NCBI RefSeq assembly: GCF_046058945.1
Contig: NZ_CP175511.1
Location: 2,170,001 to 2,234,000 of the forward strand
DNA from: Brochothrix campestris
GTDB lineage: Bacteria; Bacillota; Bacilli; Lactobacillales; Listeriaceae
Length of the DNA stretch: 64,000 nucleotides
Reading direction: 5' to 3'
Below are positions 1-8,600 of the stretch, in pieces (position 1 is the first letter of the stretch; every line of letters starts with the position of its first letter). Both the position numbers and the translations under genes were made by a program. Below the pieces are notes generated by a model. It was not told where the DNA came from. It was given only the letters and a program-made list of their open reading frames with translations, and did not search any database.

Positions 1-679
1 CACGGGCAATTTTAACAGCCTTCGCACTGGCCACAAACTGGTTGTGCAACGCTTGGAAGTTATTGTTAACCGACTCATTACGCATCCCCAGTGTAAAGAA
101 CGAACCCATCACACCCGTATTAATTTCATTGAAGGTCATCCAGTACGTTACTTTATTAGCAAAGCGCTCTAAAATAGTACGGGCATATTTTTCAAATAAA
201 CCAATCAGTTCACGGTTTTTCCAGCCACCATAACTTTTAACGAGGTTTAATGGCGTTTCATAATGTGAAATCGTAATCGTTGGTTCGATGTTATGTTTTA
301 ATAATTCATCAATCACGTCTTCATAGTATGCTAAGCCAGCTTCATTCGGTTGAGCATCATCACCATTCGGGAAAATACGCGCCCATGAAATCGACATGCG
401 GAATGTTTTAAAGCCCATTTCAGCCAACATCGCAATATCTTCTTTGTAGCGGTGATAAAAATCAATCCCGAGATGATTCGGATACGTATAGTTTGCTGTA
501 TCGATTTCGAGCGGATAGCTATCATCGCGCAATAATTTCATACGGATTTTTCCACCTGGTGAAACATCTGCAATCGTTAGGCCTTTACCACCTTCGTTAT
601 AGCCACCTTCTAGTTGGTTGGCTGCGGTTGCCCCGCCCCATAAAAAGCCTGGTTTGAATCCTTTATTCATCTCTAACAT
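1..679 (-). CDS. 6-phospho-beta-glucosidase (GH1), C-terminus off window
   Basis: This is the N-terminal 226 residues of a glycoside hydrolase family 1 enzyme; the rest lies beyond the left edge. It should hydrolyse phosphorylated beta-glucosides in the cytoplasm after PTS import. The opening FLWGGATAANQLEGG and the acid/base motif TFNEI near residue 180 are visible; the nucleophile ENG motif is in the missing part. The chosen ATG follows GAGGAG by 9 bases; a second in-frame ATG (670) lies three codons later with worse spacing. It starts only 21 bases after the next GH1 gene, so the two are co-transcribed. Its sequence is clearly different from that neighbour, so the pair probably covers different glycosides. 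Confidence 0.93.
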   Translation of the reverse strand, partial: MLEMNKGFKPGFLWGGATAANQLEGGYNEGGKGLTIADVSPGGKIRMKLLRDDSYPLEIDTANYTYPNHLGIDFYHRYKEDIAMLAEMGFKTFRMSISWARIFPNGDDAQPNEAGLAYYEDVIDELLKHNIEPTITISHYETPLNLVKSYGGWKNRELIGLFEKYARTILERFANKVTYWMTFNEINTGVMGSFFTLGMRNESVNNNFQALHNQFVASAKAVKIAR

Positions 680-699
680 TTGTCATTCTCCTCTGTTGT

Positions 700-2130
700 T
701 TAATATAGTGATGCACCGTTTGATTTAATAACGTCTTTGTACCAATAAAACGAGTCTTTTTTACTGCGTGCTAAGCTACCGTTGCCGTCATTATCACGAT
801 CGACATAAATAAAACCGTAGCGTTTTTTCATTTCGCCTGAGCCCGCACTGACAAGGTCAATACAGCCCCAAGGGGTATAACCCCAGCACTCAACCCCATC
901 TTCAATCGCATCGCCCATCGCTTTCACATGTTCGGCTAAATAAGCGATACGATAATCATCCTTAATCTTACCGTCAGCTGTTGGTGTATCAACCGCTCCT
1001 AAGCCGTTTTCAACCACAAATAACGGCTTTTGATACCGATCATACATCTCATTCATCGTTGTACGTAAGCCAAGTGGGTCAATTTGCCAACCCCACTCAC
1101 TCGCTTTTAAGTAGGGATTTTTCAAGGTCGCAAACACATTGCCTTCGGTTGTTTTATTCACTTCTGGATCCGCGCTTACTAAGCGTGATGAATAGTAACT
1201 AAACGAAATGAATTCTACCGGATACGCCTTCAGGATTTCTAAATCACCCTCAGCGATGTCAAGCGTGATGTTATTTTCTTTAAAGAAGCGTTTCGAATAA
1301 CTTGGGTACTCGCCTCGTGATTGGACATCGATAAAGAAATAATTTTCACGGTTGGCTTCAACCGCCTTCCATGCATCTTCCGGGGCACACGTATTTGCAT
1401 ACGAAACACCACCGGCAAGCATGCAACCAATTTTAAAATTCGGGTTGATGTCATGCGCTAATTTTGTCACCCGCGCTGACGCCACTAGCTGATGGTGAGC
1501 CGCTTGATACGTTGTTTGTTTCGGATTGGCGGTTTTCGTGACATCGATCCCACCTCCAAAAAATGGTGCGTGTAAAATCATATTAATTTCATTAAAGGTC
1601 AACCAGTACTTCACCTTGTCCTTATAACGTTTAAAGATGACTTCAGCATAGTTTTCATACAGTTCAATAACACGACGATCGGCCCAACCGTTACATTTTT
1701 TCATGAGCGCTAGAGGTGTATCAAAATGATTGATGGTCACGAGCGGTTCAATCCCGAGACGCACACATTCATCAAAAAGGTCGTCGTAAAAAGCAAGACC
1801 CGCTTCATTCGGCTCGGCATCGTCACCATTAGGAAAAATACGAGGCCAACTAATCGAGGTTCTAAATGTTTTAAAACCCATTTCAGCCATCAGCGCTAAA
1901 TCCGCTTTATAATGATGATAAAAATCAATCGATTCATGACTCGGATAAAAATCATACTGCCCTTCTAACGCTAATTGCGGATTCATAATCGCTTCCCAGC
2001 GTCCGTGTGCTGCATCAGGCAATACATCAACAAGTGATAAGCCTTTGCCATCCGTTAAATAAGCACCTTCACATTGATTGGCAGCGACTGCGCCGCCCCA
2101 TAAAAAGTCTTTTTGAAATGGTGTTGTCAT
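700..2130 (-). CDS. bglA: 6-phospho-beta-glucosidase (GH1)
   Basis: This complete GH1 enzyme of 476 residues splits the 6-phospho-beta-glucosides delivered by PTS permeases into glucose 6-phosphate and aglycone or sugar. It shows FLWGGAVAANQCEG at the start, the acid/base motif TFNEIN near residue 180, the nucleophile VVENG, and a C-terminal SAGSGEMKKRYGFIYVD segment, the phosphate-recognising Ser-Lys-Tyr loop of 6-phospho enzymes. The ATG at 2130 follows a GGGGG ribosome site; an upstream extension runs into the terminator of the leader and is not coding. It is transcribed behind two tandem RAT/terminators and a cre-overlapped promoter, so expression should need both relief from CcpA and LicT antitermination. 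The symbol is generic. Confidence 0.95.
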   Translation of the reverse strand: MTTPFQKDFLWGGAVAANQCEGAYLTDGKGLSLVDVLPDAAHGRWEAIMNPQLALEGQYDFYPSHESIDFYHHYKADLALMAEMGFKTFRTSISWPRIFPNGDDAEPNEAGLAFYDDLFDECVRLGIEPLVTINHFDTPLALMKKCNGWADRRVIELYENYAEVIFKRYKDKVKYWLTFNEINMILHAPFFGGGIDVTKTANPKQTTYQAAHHQLVASARVTKLAHDINPNFKIGCMLAGGVSYANTCAPEDAWKAVEANRENYFFIDVQSRGEYPSYSKRFFKENNITLDIAEGDLEILKAYPVEFISFSYYSSRLVSADPEVNKTTEGNVFATLKNPYLKASEWGWQIDPLGLRTTMNEMYDRYQKPLFVVENGLGAVDTPTADGKIKDDYRIAYLAEHVKAMGDAIEDGVECWGYTPWGCIDLVSAGSGEMKKRYGFIYVDRDNDGNGSLARSKKDSFYWYKDVIKSNGASLY

Positions 2131-2174
2131 AATAAATCCCCCTTTTATTTTGGTAGTATCATTACATTTAGCCA

Positions 2175-2254
2175 AAAGAAAAAGACCCAAAAAAACCGTA
2201 AACATTTAACTGTCTTGGTCTCTTGGGTCATGCCTAATTGAATAGTTACACGCC
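2175..2254 (-). promoter_or_regulatory. RAT antiterminator with overlapping terminator before bglA
   Basis: On the minus strand a RAT sequence (2226-2254) with the cores GTGTAACTA and TTAGGCATGACC is followed by a terminator. The terminator arms are TTGGGTC at 2223-2229 and GACCCAA at 2184-2190, ending in a U-rich run. The 3' part of the RAT overlaps the terminator arm, the standard arrangement for BglG/LicT antitermination. It is nearly identical to the RAT between licT1 and bglP1 (8572-8600), so LicT1 is the likely ligand. Confidence 0.85.
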
Positions 2255-2321
2255 AATTATTCGCTGTAAGATACATCAGTAATATGTAGTGGCCTTACGT
2301 TTTTCTCGCTTAGCAGACAAT

Positions 2322-2412
2322 AAAAAATACCTATCAAAATACAATGCTCCATTGCATCCACAATAAAGTCACTCTATTCTAATAGGTAATGCCTGCTCAA
2401 TCAGTAACACCC
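2322..2412 (-). promoter_or_regulatory. First (upstream) RAT/terminator of the bglA leader
   Basis: The minus strand reads GGGTGTTACTG...CAGGCATTACC at 2385-2412, a good match to the RAT consensus. It overlaps a terminator with arms ACCTATT (about 2382-2388) and GATAGGTA (about 2328-2335) followed by TTTTTT. A second RAT lies 130 bases downstream before bglA, so the leader has two consecutive antitermination checkpoints and no regulator gene between them. The element closely resembles the leader in front of licT1. Confidence 0.85.
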
Positions 2413-2427
2413 TCTGAATATAATTTT

Positions 2428-2456
2428 ATTATAACTAAAAATGTAAGCGTCGTCAA
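2428..2456 (-). promoter_or_regulatory. bglA promoter overlapped by a cre box
   Basis: The minus strand has TTGACG (2451-2456), a 17-base spacer and TATAAT (2428-2433). A cre-like sequence TGTAAGCGTCGTCA (plus strand 2442-2455) covers the -35 box and the spacer. CcpA bound there should block RNA polymerase, giving carbon catabolite repression of the phospho-glucosidase genes. Confidence 0.8.
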
Positions 2457-2520
2457 ACAATAGCTGCTATTCTATCCGAATAGCCTCTGGCTACTAAATT
2501 AATTAGACACAAATAAAAAA

Positions 2521-2932
2521 GCACAACAACTTCTCAAAGAGAGTTGTTGTGCCAGATTGTAGACAAAGTCGAATTAAACTGGTTTTACTTTGAACTTTAG
2601 TTCAAGTGACTTTGGCTACAAGATGACTTGACTGAAAAGAAACGTTGTTATATCCTCTCGTATTTAAATCCTAAACTTGGGTGATTTCAAAAATAACGCA
2701 TCGACGGGAAATAGTCGAGACGTTATTTTCTCCAATCACTGCCGTTTAGAACGGCTTTAAATTCTTTTGTTCTAGGAAACACGAGCCGTTGAGGTGAGTG
2801 TACAGATGGTACTCGACTCCGAGAATGCGAGGCATTGACGACCTAGAACAGCGTTTATCTTCAGTTTGACACAACAACTTCTCAAAGAGAGTTGTTGTGC
2901 TACAGACTGAAACTCGCTGCGCATCGACTATC
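2521..2932 (-). repeat. 3' UTR mosaic repeat with terminator (copy A)
   Basis: This fills the gap after the bglP3 stop codon. The distal end is a minus-strand intrinsic terminator, a hairpin of GCACAACAAC/GTTGTTGTGC at 2521-2552 followed by a U-run. Next to it lies CAGATTGTAGACAAAGTC (2553-2570), whose imperfect inverted partner GACTTTGGCTACAAGATG is at 2608-2625. Further arms are an ATAACG...CGTTAT block near 2691-2730, a GAGC/GTAC-rich palindrome near 2770-2840, and GACCTAGAACAGC...TTCAGT near 2840-2865. The terminator hairpin is copied again at 2869-2900. A 62-codon reading frame inside it is not credible coding. The family recurs at other operon ends in the window. Confidence 0.8.
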
Positions 2933-2938
2933 ACCCTA

Positions 2939-4357
2939 TCAATCTTTTGCTTTGCGGTCCATCACCAACGTTAACACAAACCCAATCACAAACGCGAGCG
3001 CAATCGCGATGAAAATACCATAAAAGGTACTATCGATACCGGTTTTTGGATTAATCATACTCGGAATCCCAAAAATACCAAGACCACCCGTAATATAACT
3101 TTTCGTTCCCATGAAACCAAGGATTGCACCACCAATCGCAGCCGCAATACAACTCGCAATAAACGGCTTTTTACGCGGTAAGGTAATCCCATAAATTGCT
3201 GGTTCCGTCACTCCGAAAACACCTGAGATAAAGGCCGAAATACCAAGACCCTTTGTTTTCTGATCTTTCGTTCGCAACACAACGGCTAATACCGCTCCAA
3301 TTTGAGCGAATGATGCCGCAAAGGTCAATGTTAAAATCGGATCAAAACCTAAGGTCGTTAAATTAAGCAAACCAATTGGCACAAGGCCCCAATGTAACCC
3401 AAAAATAACGAGCACCTGCCAAATACCACCTAAAATCAATCCAGCCATCAACGGACTAAAGTGATACACAGCCAAACTACCTGCGCCTAGCGCCGTTCCG
3501 AGCCAGGTTGAAATGGGACCAATCACTAAAAAGGTAATCGGCACAACAACCAAAGTCGAACAAAACGGCACCAAGAAGGTTTTGACCACATCTGGAATAA
3601 TCTGTTTGAAGAACGGCTCAACTTTGGAGGTGAACCAGATGGCTACAATAATCGGAATAACCGAAGATGTATAGCTCATCATCACAACGGGAATACCTAA
3701 AAACGTCAAATAAATTGGCGATTCAAACAGCGTTCCACTAAAAAGGGTATACAACGGTTCAGCTCCCGAGGCCATCATTGCCAACGGACTAAAGCCAACA
3801 ATCGTCGGATAAACCAACGTTGCGCCGATGACCATCCCTAAGAAGGGATTGACACGGAACTTTTTACTGGCCGTATAGCCTAACATGATTGGCAAGAAGT
3901 AGAAGAACGAATCACCTAATGCTTGTAACACAATATACGTCCCTGAGGTCTCATGAAGCCAACCAAAGGTGAGCAACAACGCTAGCACACCTTTGATCAT
4001 CCCTGTTGCGGCTAACAGCCCTAGAGCAGGGGCAAAAATACCTGAAATTAAATCAATAAAACGATCGAGCAGTGAACCTTTATCATCATCTGGTACTTGT
4101 TCTTGACCCGTCAGTCCTGTTTGTTGCATCAATTCTTGATACACATCAGCGACATGGTTGCCAATGACAACTTGGTATTGACCGCCGCTTTGAACAACGG
4201 TCACAATCCCATCAGCAGCCTTTAAATAATCAGTGTTCGCTCGGTGTTCATCTTTCAATTTAAAACGTAAACGGGTGGTACAGTGTACAACACTGTTGAT
4301 ATTGTCTTTACCGCCAATATTTTCGATAATCATTGCCACTAGCTGTGCGTATTTCAT
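2939..4357 (-). CDS. bglP: PTS beta-glucoside transporter subunit IIBC
   Basis: This membrane permease of 472 residues imports and phosphorylates beta-glucosides. The N-terminal IIB domain carries the phosphorylated cysteine in VVHCTTRLRFKLK (about residue 26). The IIC domain follows from about residue 105, with about ten membrane segments and the conserved FGVTEPAIYGITLPRKK segment. It stops at the end of IIC and lacks the roughly 150-residue IIA domain of its two upstream paralogues, so it must receive phosphate from another IIA, most simply from BglP1 or BglP2. It begins 48 bases after bglP2 with no RAT between them, so it depends on bglP2 transcription. Confidence 0.93.
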   Translation of the reverse strand: MKYAQLVAMIIENIGGKDNINSVVHCTTRLRFKLKDEHRANTDYLKAADGIVTVVQSGGQYQVVIGNHVADVYQELMQQTGLTGQEQVPDDDKGSLLDRFIDLISGIFAPALGLLAATGMIKGVLALLLTFGWLHETSGTYIVLQALGDSFFYFLPIMLGYTASKKFRVNPFLGMVIGATLVYPTIVGFSPLAMMASGAEPLYTLFSGTLFESPIYLTFLGIPVVMMSYTSSVIPIIVAIWFTSKVEPFFKQIIPDVVKTFLVPFCSTLVVVPITFLVIGPISTWLGTALGAGSLAVYHFSPLMAGLILGGIWQVLVIFGLHWGLVPIGLLNLTTLGFDPILTLTFAASFAQIGAVLAVVLRTKDQKTKGLGISAFISGVFGVTEPAIYGITLPRKKPFIASCIAAAIGGAILGFMGTKSYITGGLGIFGIPSMINPKTGIDSTFYGIFIAIALAFVIGFVLTLVMDRKAKD

Positions 4358-4405
4358 ATCTAACCCTCCACAAATTTATGTTGTATCTTGCCCCTTACTC
4401 TCAAC

Positions 4406-6319
4406 TTAAACGACGTCAATAATAGCTTCGCCAACCTTGACGTCACCATCAGCCATCGCTTTAACGGTGGCATACTCACTTGTATTTGTCACAATGATTG
4501 GTGTGACAAGTTCATAGCCTGCTGCTTTAATTTGTTCAATATCAAAGGTCACAAGCAAGGTTCCTTTTGTAACGCGGGCACCTTTTTCAATATGTGTTTC
4601 AAAAAACTGTCCATCTAATTGCACGGTATCCATCCCAATATGCATTAAGATTTCTGCCCCTGCGGTTGTCTTCATCCCGACAGCATGACCGGTTGGGAAC
4701 ACAAGCGAAATTTCACCGTCTGTTGGCGCATATAACTTGCCGTCAGTCGGTAAAATCGCAACGCCATTCCCCATCGCGCCTGAAGCGAAAACTTCATCGC
4801 TAATACCACTTAACTCTTTTACGGTTCCAACTAAGGGACTGCCAATTGTTTCAGCTTTTACCACATCACTCACGTGTGTTTGTGTTGCTGGTGTTACATC
4901 TTCATCTAAATGTGATTTATCCATAATAAGCGTTAATACAAGACCTAACACAATTGCCACAGCCATGGCGATTAAACAGCCATAGAAACCGCCGTCAATT
5001 CCAGCGGGCGAAATTTTACTTGGGATACTAAAAATACCAATCCCACCAACCATATATGTTTTTGTTCCCGCAAAGCCCATAATACCACCAGCAATCGCCG
5101 AAGCAATACAACTTGCAATAAATGGTTTTTTACGCGGTAAAGTTATACCGTAAATCGCCGGTTCAGTTACACCGAAGATACCTGAAATAAACGCTGAAAT
5201 CCCCAAACCTTTGGTTTTTTTGTTTTTTGTTCGTAATGTTACACCTAAAACAGCCCCAATTTGCGCAAATGACGCTGCGCCTGTTAGTACTAAAATCGGA
5301 TCAAACCCGAGTGTCGTTAAGTTTAACAACGCCACCGGCACTAAGCCCCAATGTAAACCGAAAACAACTAGCACCTGCCATAACCCACCTAATATTACAC
5401 CTGCTAAAATCGGACTGAAGTGATATACCGCGAGACTACCTGCACCAATTGCTGTTCCTAACCAAGTTGAAAGCGGTCCAATGACTAAGAAAGTTAATGG
5501 CACAACAACTAAGGCTGCACAAAATGGCACTAAGAACGTTTTAACAACGTCTGGAATAAGTTTTTTGAAGAACGGTTCCACTTTTGACGTTAACCAAATC
5601 GCTAAAATAATTGGAATAACTGATGACGTGTAGTTCATCATAATAACTGGGATACCTAAGAAGGTAATGTAAATGGGTGATTCAAAAATCGTACCACTAA
5701 ACAATGTATATAGCGGCGTCGCATCCGAAGCCATCATCGTTAATGGTGCCATCGCTGAAATTGTAGGATAAACAAGTGTGGCCCCAATAACCATCCCGAG
5801 GAAGGGATTGACCTTGAATTTTTTACTCGCTGTATACGCAAGCATGATTGGTAAGAAGTAGAAGAACGAATCGCCTAAGGCGTTTAAAATAATATACGTT
5901 CCTGAATCAGTCGCTAACCAACCGAACGTTGTAAAAATAGCTAAAAAGCCTTTAATCATACCCGTTGAGGCTAATAAACCTAATGTCGGTGCAAAAATAC
6001 CAGAGATTAAATCAATCGCTTTGTCTAACACCGAACCGCCGTTATCAACATTACCTGCTTCAGTTTGCTCTGATAAGCCGGTTTGTTTAACGATTTCAGC
6101 ATATACATCAGACACGTGGTTGCCGATAACGACTTGGTACTGCCCACCACTTTGAACAACGGTAACGATACCATCCGCATTCTTCAAGAAATCAGTGTCC
6201 GCTTTTTGTTCATCTTTCAACTTAAAACGCAGTCGTGTTGTACAGTGAACGACACTGTTTACATTCTCCTTTCCTCCGATTTTTTCAATAATTAACTTGA
6301 CGAGTTGTTCATATTTCAT
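4406..6319 (-). CDS. bglP: PTS beta-glucoside transporter subunit IIBCA
   Basis: This 637-residue permease has the domain order IIB-IIC-IIA. The IIB cysteine lies in VVHCTTRLRF, the IIC domain contains FGVTEPAIYGITLPRKK, and the C-terminal glucose-type IIA has the histidine pair in GHAVG and ILMHIGMDTVQL. It imports a beta-glucoside as its 6-phosphate using phosphate from HPr. It is the middle of three tandem paralogues that share most of their sequence. A RAT/terminator lies just upstream (6450-6520), so its expression can be set separately from bglP1. The substrate cannot be read from the sequence; arbutin, salicin or cellobiose-type sugars are typical of the family. Confidence 0.95.
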   Translation of the reverse strand: MKYEQLVKLIIEKIGGKENVNSVVHCTTRLRFKLKDEQKADTDFLKNADGIVTVVQSGGQYQVVIGNHVSDVYAEIVKQTGLSEQTEAGNVDNGGSVLDKAIDLISGIFAPTLGLLASTGMIKGFLAIFTTFGWLATDSGTYIILNALGDSFFYFLPIMLAYTASKKFKVNPFLGMVIGATLVYPTISAMAPLTMMASDATPLYTLFSGTIFESPIYITFLGIPVIMMNYTSSVIPIILAIWLTSKVEPFFKKLIPDVVKTFLVPFCAALVVVPLTFLVIGPLSTWLGTAIGAGSLAVYHFSPILAGVILGGLWQVLVVFGLHWGLVPVALLNLTTLGFDPILVLTGAASFAQIGAVLGVTLRTKNKKTKGLGISAFISGIFGVTEPAIYGITLPRKKPFIASCIASAIAGGIMGFAGTKTYMVGGIGIFSIPSKISPAGIDGGFYGCLIAMAVAIVLGLVLTLIMDKSHLDEDVTPATQTHVSDVVKAETIGSPLVGTVKELSGISDEVFASGAMGNGVAILPTDGKLYAPTDGEISLVFPTGHAVGMKTTAGAEILMHIGMDTVQLDGQFFETHIEKGARVTKGTLLVTFDIEQIKAAGYELVTPIIVTNTSEYATVKAMADGDVKVGEAIIDVV

Positions 6320-6449
6320 TTTTTTACCTCCGTTACTAACAACAGTTAGTGTATTTGATTAGCTTTTGTTTGCTCAGCACTATCACGGTGGTCGCAAACC
6401 ACTTTTAGGACTAATAAAACCCTTCATTTAAACCTCTCCTTTCTCGATG

Positions 6450-6520
6450 AAAAAAGGCATGACTCAACCAACAGCAACCCACCTGTTATTGAATCATGCC
6501 TAATTTAATAGTCACATCTT
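6450..6520 (-). promoter_or_regulatory. RAT antiterminator/terminator before bglP2
   Basis: The minus strand has a RAT (6491-6520) with cores GTGACTATT and TTAGGCATGATTC. It overlaps a long terminator with arms near 6484-6501 and 6455-6473, ending in TTTTTT. It lies between bglP1 and bglP2, so read-through into bglP2 and bglP3 should require a LicT-type protein. Confidence 0.85.
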
Positions 6521-6523
6521 TAT

Positions 6524-8437
6524 TTAGTTAACTAAAATAATGTTATCGCCTGTTTTCACTTCGCCTTCTGCAATCGCACGAACTTGCGTATAGCTAGACG
6601 TATTCGTAACAATAACCGGTGTAATAATTTGATAACCGGCCGCTTCAATCGCTGCAATATCAAAGCTCACTAATAAATCGCCCTTTTCAACCTCCGCACC
6701 TTTTTCAACATGAACGGTGAAATACTTACCATCGAGTTCGACAGTGTCCATTCCTATATGCATCAATATTTCTGCACCAACGATTGTTTGCATGCCAATC
6801 GCATGCCCTGTCGGGAACACTAATGTTACTTCACCTTTCGCTGGAGCAACGAGCTCTCCTAGCGTCGGAATAATCGCTACACCATTACCCATCGCTCCTG
6901 AGGCGAATACTTCGTCACTAATACCACTTAACTCGCGCATTGTTCCTGTTAAAGGACTGCCAATTCGCTCTTCGTTCACGGTTGTTGCTGTTGTTGTACT
7001 TTCAGTTACTGCAATGTGTTCGTCTTTATGCGATTTATCCATAATAAGCGTCAATAACCAACCTAACACAAAGGCAACTATTACTGCGATTATAACGCCA
7101 TAAAAACTACCATTAATACCTTCTTTAGGGTCAATCAAACTCGGTAAGCTGAAGAGACCTAAACCACCGACAATAAACCCTTTTGTACCAGCGACACCAA
7201 TAATACCACCACCAACTGCCGAAGCAATACAACTTGCAATAAATGGCTTTTTACGCGGTAAGGTAATCCCATAAATAGCCGGTTCAGTCACACCAAAAAT
7301 ACCTGAGATAAATGATGAGGCTCCTAACCCTTTAACTTTTTTATCTTTCGTGCGCATCATCACAGCTAACACTGCACCAATTTGTGCAAATGTTGAAGCA
7401 GTCATTAACACGAGGATTGGATCGTAACCAATTGTCGATATATTAAGAATCGCAATTGGCACGAGACCCCAATGCAAGCCGAAAATAACCAATATTTGCC
7501 ATAAAGCACCAATCGCAATACCCGCAAGAATTGGACTGAACTCATACACAGCAAGACTACCTGCACCTAAGGCATCGCCAACCCACGTTGAAATGGGGCC
7601 AATGACAATAAATGTGATTGGTACAATTACAAGTGCTGAACAGAACGGAACTAAGAATGTTTTAACCACATCTGGAATAACTTTCTTGAAGACTGGCTCA
7701 ACCTTAGATGCAAACCAGATAGCTATAATAATCGGTATAACTGACGATGAATAACTCATCATAATAACAGGAATACCTAAGAATGTTATGTATACCGGTG
7801 AAGCAAATATCGTTCCGGCAAAGAGGGTATACAGCGGCTCTGCACCAGCTGCAGCCATCGCCATTGGACTTAACCCAACAATTGATGGGTACACAAGTGA
7901 CGCCCCTATAACCATCCCCAGGAACGGATTAACTTTGAATTTCAAACTCGCTGTATAACCAAGCATGATTGGTAAGAAGTAGAAGAATGAATCACCTAAT
8001 GCATTCAAAATAATATAAGTTCCTGATGAATCCGCTAACCAACCAAACGTTAAAAATAATGATAAAAGACCTTTAATCATACCAGTCGCAGCTAGTAAAC
8101 CTAATGCTGGGGCAAAAATACCTGAAATCATATCAATGAAGCGATCTAAGGGCGAACCTTTTGATGTATCAGACTCTTCCTCTTCTCCTGTTATACCCGC
8201 AAGTTGATTAATTGCACTGTAGACATCTGCTACATGATTTCCAATTACGACTTGATATTGACCGCCACTTTGAACAACTGTCACTATACCATCAGCTTCT
8301 TTTAAAAAGTCAGTATTCGCCTGCTTTTCATCCTTTAACTTGAAGCGTAATCGTGTCGTACAATGCATCAGGCTATTAATATTTTCTTTTCCGCCGATGT
8401 TTTCGATAATCAGCGTTGCTAATTTTTCATATTTCAT
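6524..8437 (-). CDS. bglP: PTS beta-glucoside transporter subunit IIBCA
   Basis: This is the first of the three tandem permeases, 637 residues in the order IIB-IIC-IIA. The IIB domain has LMHCTTRLRFKLK with the phospho-cysteine, IIC contains GVTEPAIYGITLPRKK, and IIA has GHAIG and ILMHIGMDTVEL. It lies directly downstream of licT1 and a RAT whose 5' end overlaps the licT1 stop codon, the classic bglG-bglF arrangement. It is therefore likely to be the permease that phosphorylates and negatively controls LicT1 when no substrate is present. The linker between IIC and IIA is rich in Thr, as in bglP2. Confidence 0.95.
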   Translation of the reverse strand: MKYEKLATLIIENIGGKENINSLMHCTTRLRFKLKDEKQANTDFLKEADGIVTVVQSGGQYQVVIGNHVADVYSAINQLAGITGEEEESDTSKGSPLDRFIDMISGIFAPALGLLAATGMIKGLLSLFLTFGWLADSSGTYIILNALGDSFFYFLPIMLGYTASLKFKVNPFLGMVIGASLVYPSIVGLSPMAMAAAGAEPLYTLFAGTIFASPVYITFLGIPVIMMSYSSSVIPIIIAIWFASKVEPVFKKVIPDVVKTFLVPFCSALVIVPITFIVIGPISTWVGDALGAGSLAVYEFSPILAGIAIGALWQILVIFGLHWGLVPIAILNISTIGYDPILVLMTASTFAQIGAVLAVMMRTKDKKVKGLGASSFISGIFGVTEPAIYGITLPRKKPFIASCIASAVGGGIIGVAGTKGFIVGGLGLFSLPSLIDPKEGINGSFYGVIIAVIVAFVLGWLLTLIMDKSHKDEHIAVTESTTTATTVNEERIGSPLTGTMRELSGISDEVFASGAMGNGVAIIPTLGELVAPAKGEVTLVFPTGHAIGMQTIVGAEILMHIGMDTVELDGKYFTVHVEKGAEVEKGDLLVSFDIAAIEAAGYQIITPVIVTNTSSYTQVRAIAEGEVKTGDNIILVN

Positions 8438-8529
8438 ATGTATCGCCTCCGTTTTCTGTTGTTTTTTTGTTCTATGTATTAAAATTTTGAAACGGTTAGA
8501 TTTTCCGCATCACTCCCTTCACTGAAAAA

Positions 8530-8600
8530 TAAAAAATGACCCAAAAAAACACCCGCAATGGTTGCTTTTTGGGTCATGCCTAATTGAATAGTCACACGCC
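8530..8600 (-). promoter_or_regulatory. RAT antiterminator/terminator between licT1 and bglP1
   Basis: The minus-strand RAT (8572-8600) has cores GTGTGACTATT and TTAGGCATGACC. It overlaps a terminator whose arms are ATGACCCAAAAA (8566-8577) and TTTTTGGGTCAT (about 8534-8545), ending in TTTTTT. The licT1 stop codon (8592-8594) lies inside the RAT, so terminating ribosomes may affect its folding. Confidence 0.87.

Noticed and set aside
2256..2321. Remnant of a licT gene between the two RATs of the bglA leader
   Set aside because: The 66 bases show no recognisable licT codons on reading both frames near the RAT; only the flanking elements support the deletion idea.
2746..2934. 62-codon frame after bglP3
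   Set aside because: It lies inside the structured 3' UTR repeat and has no similarity or conserved coding signal.
6717..7103. 128-codon plus-strand frame opposite bglP1
   Set aside because: It is antisense to the IIA domain and its linker, which are clearly coding on the minus strand.
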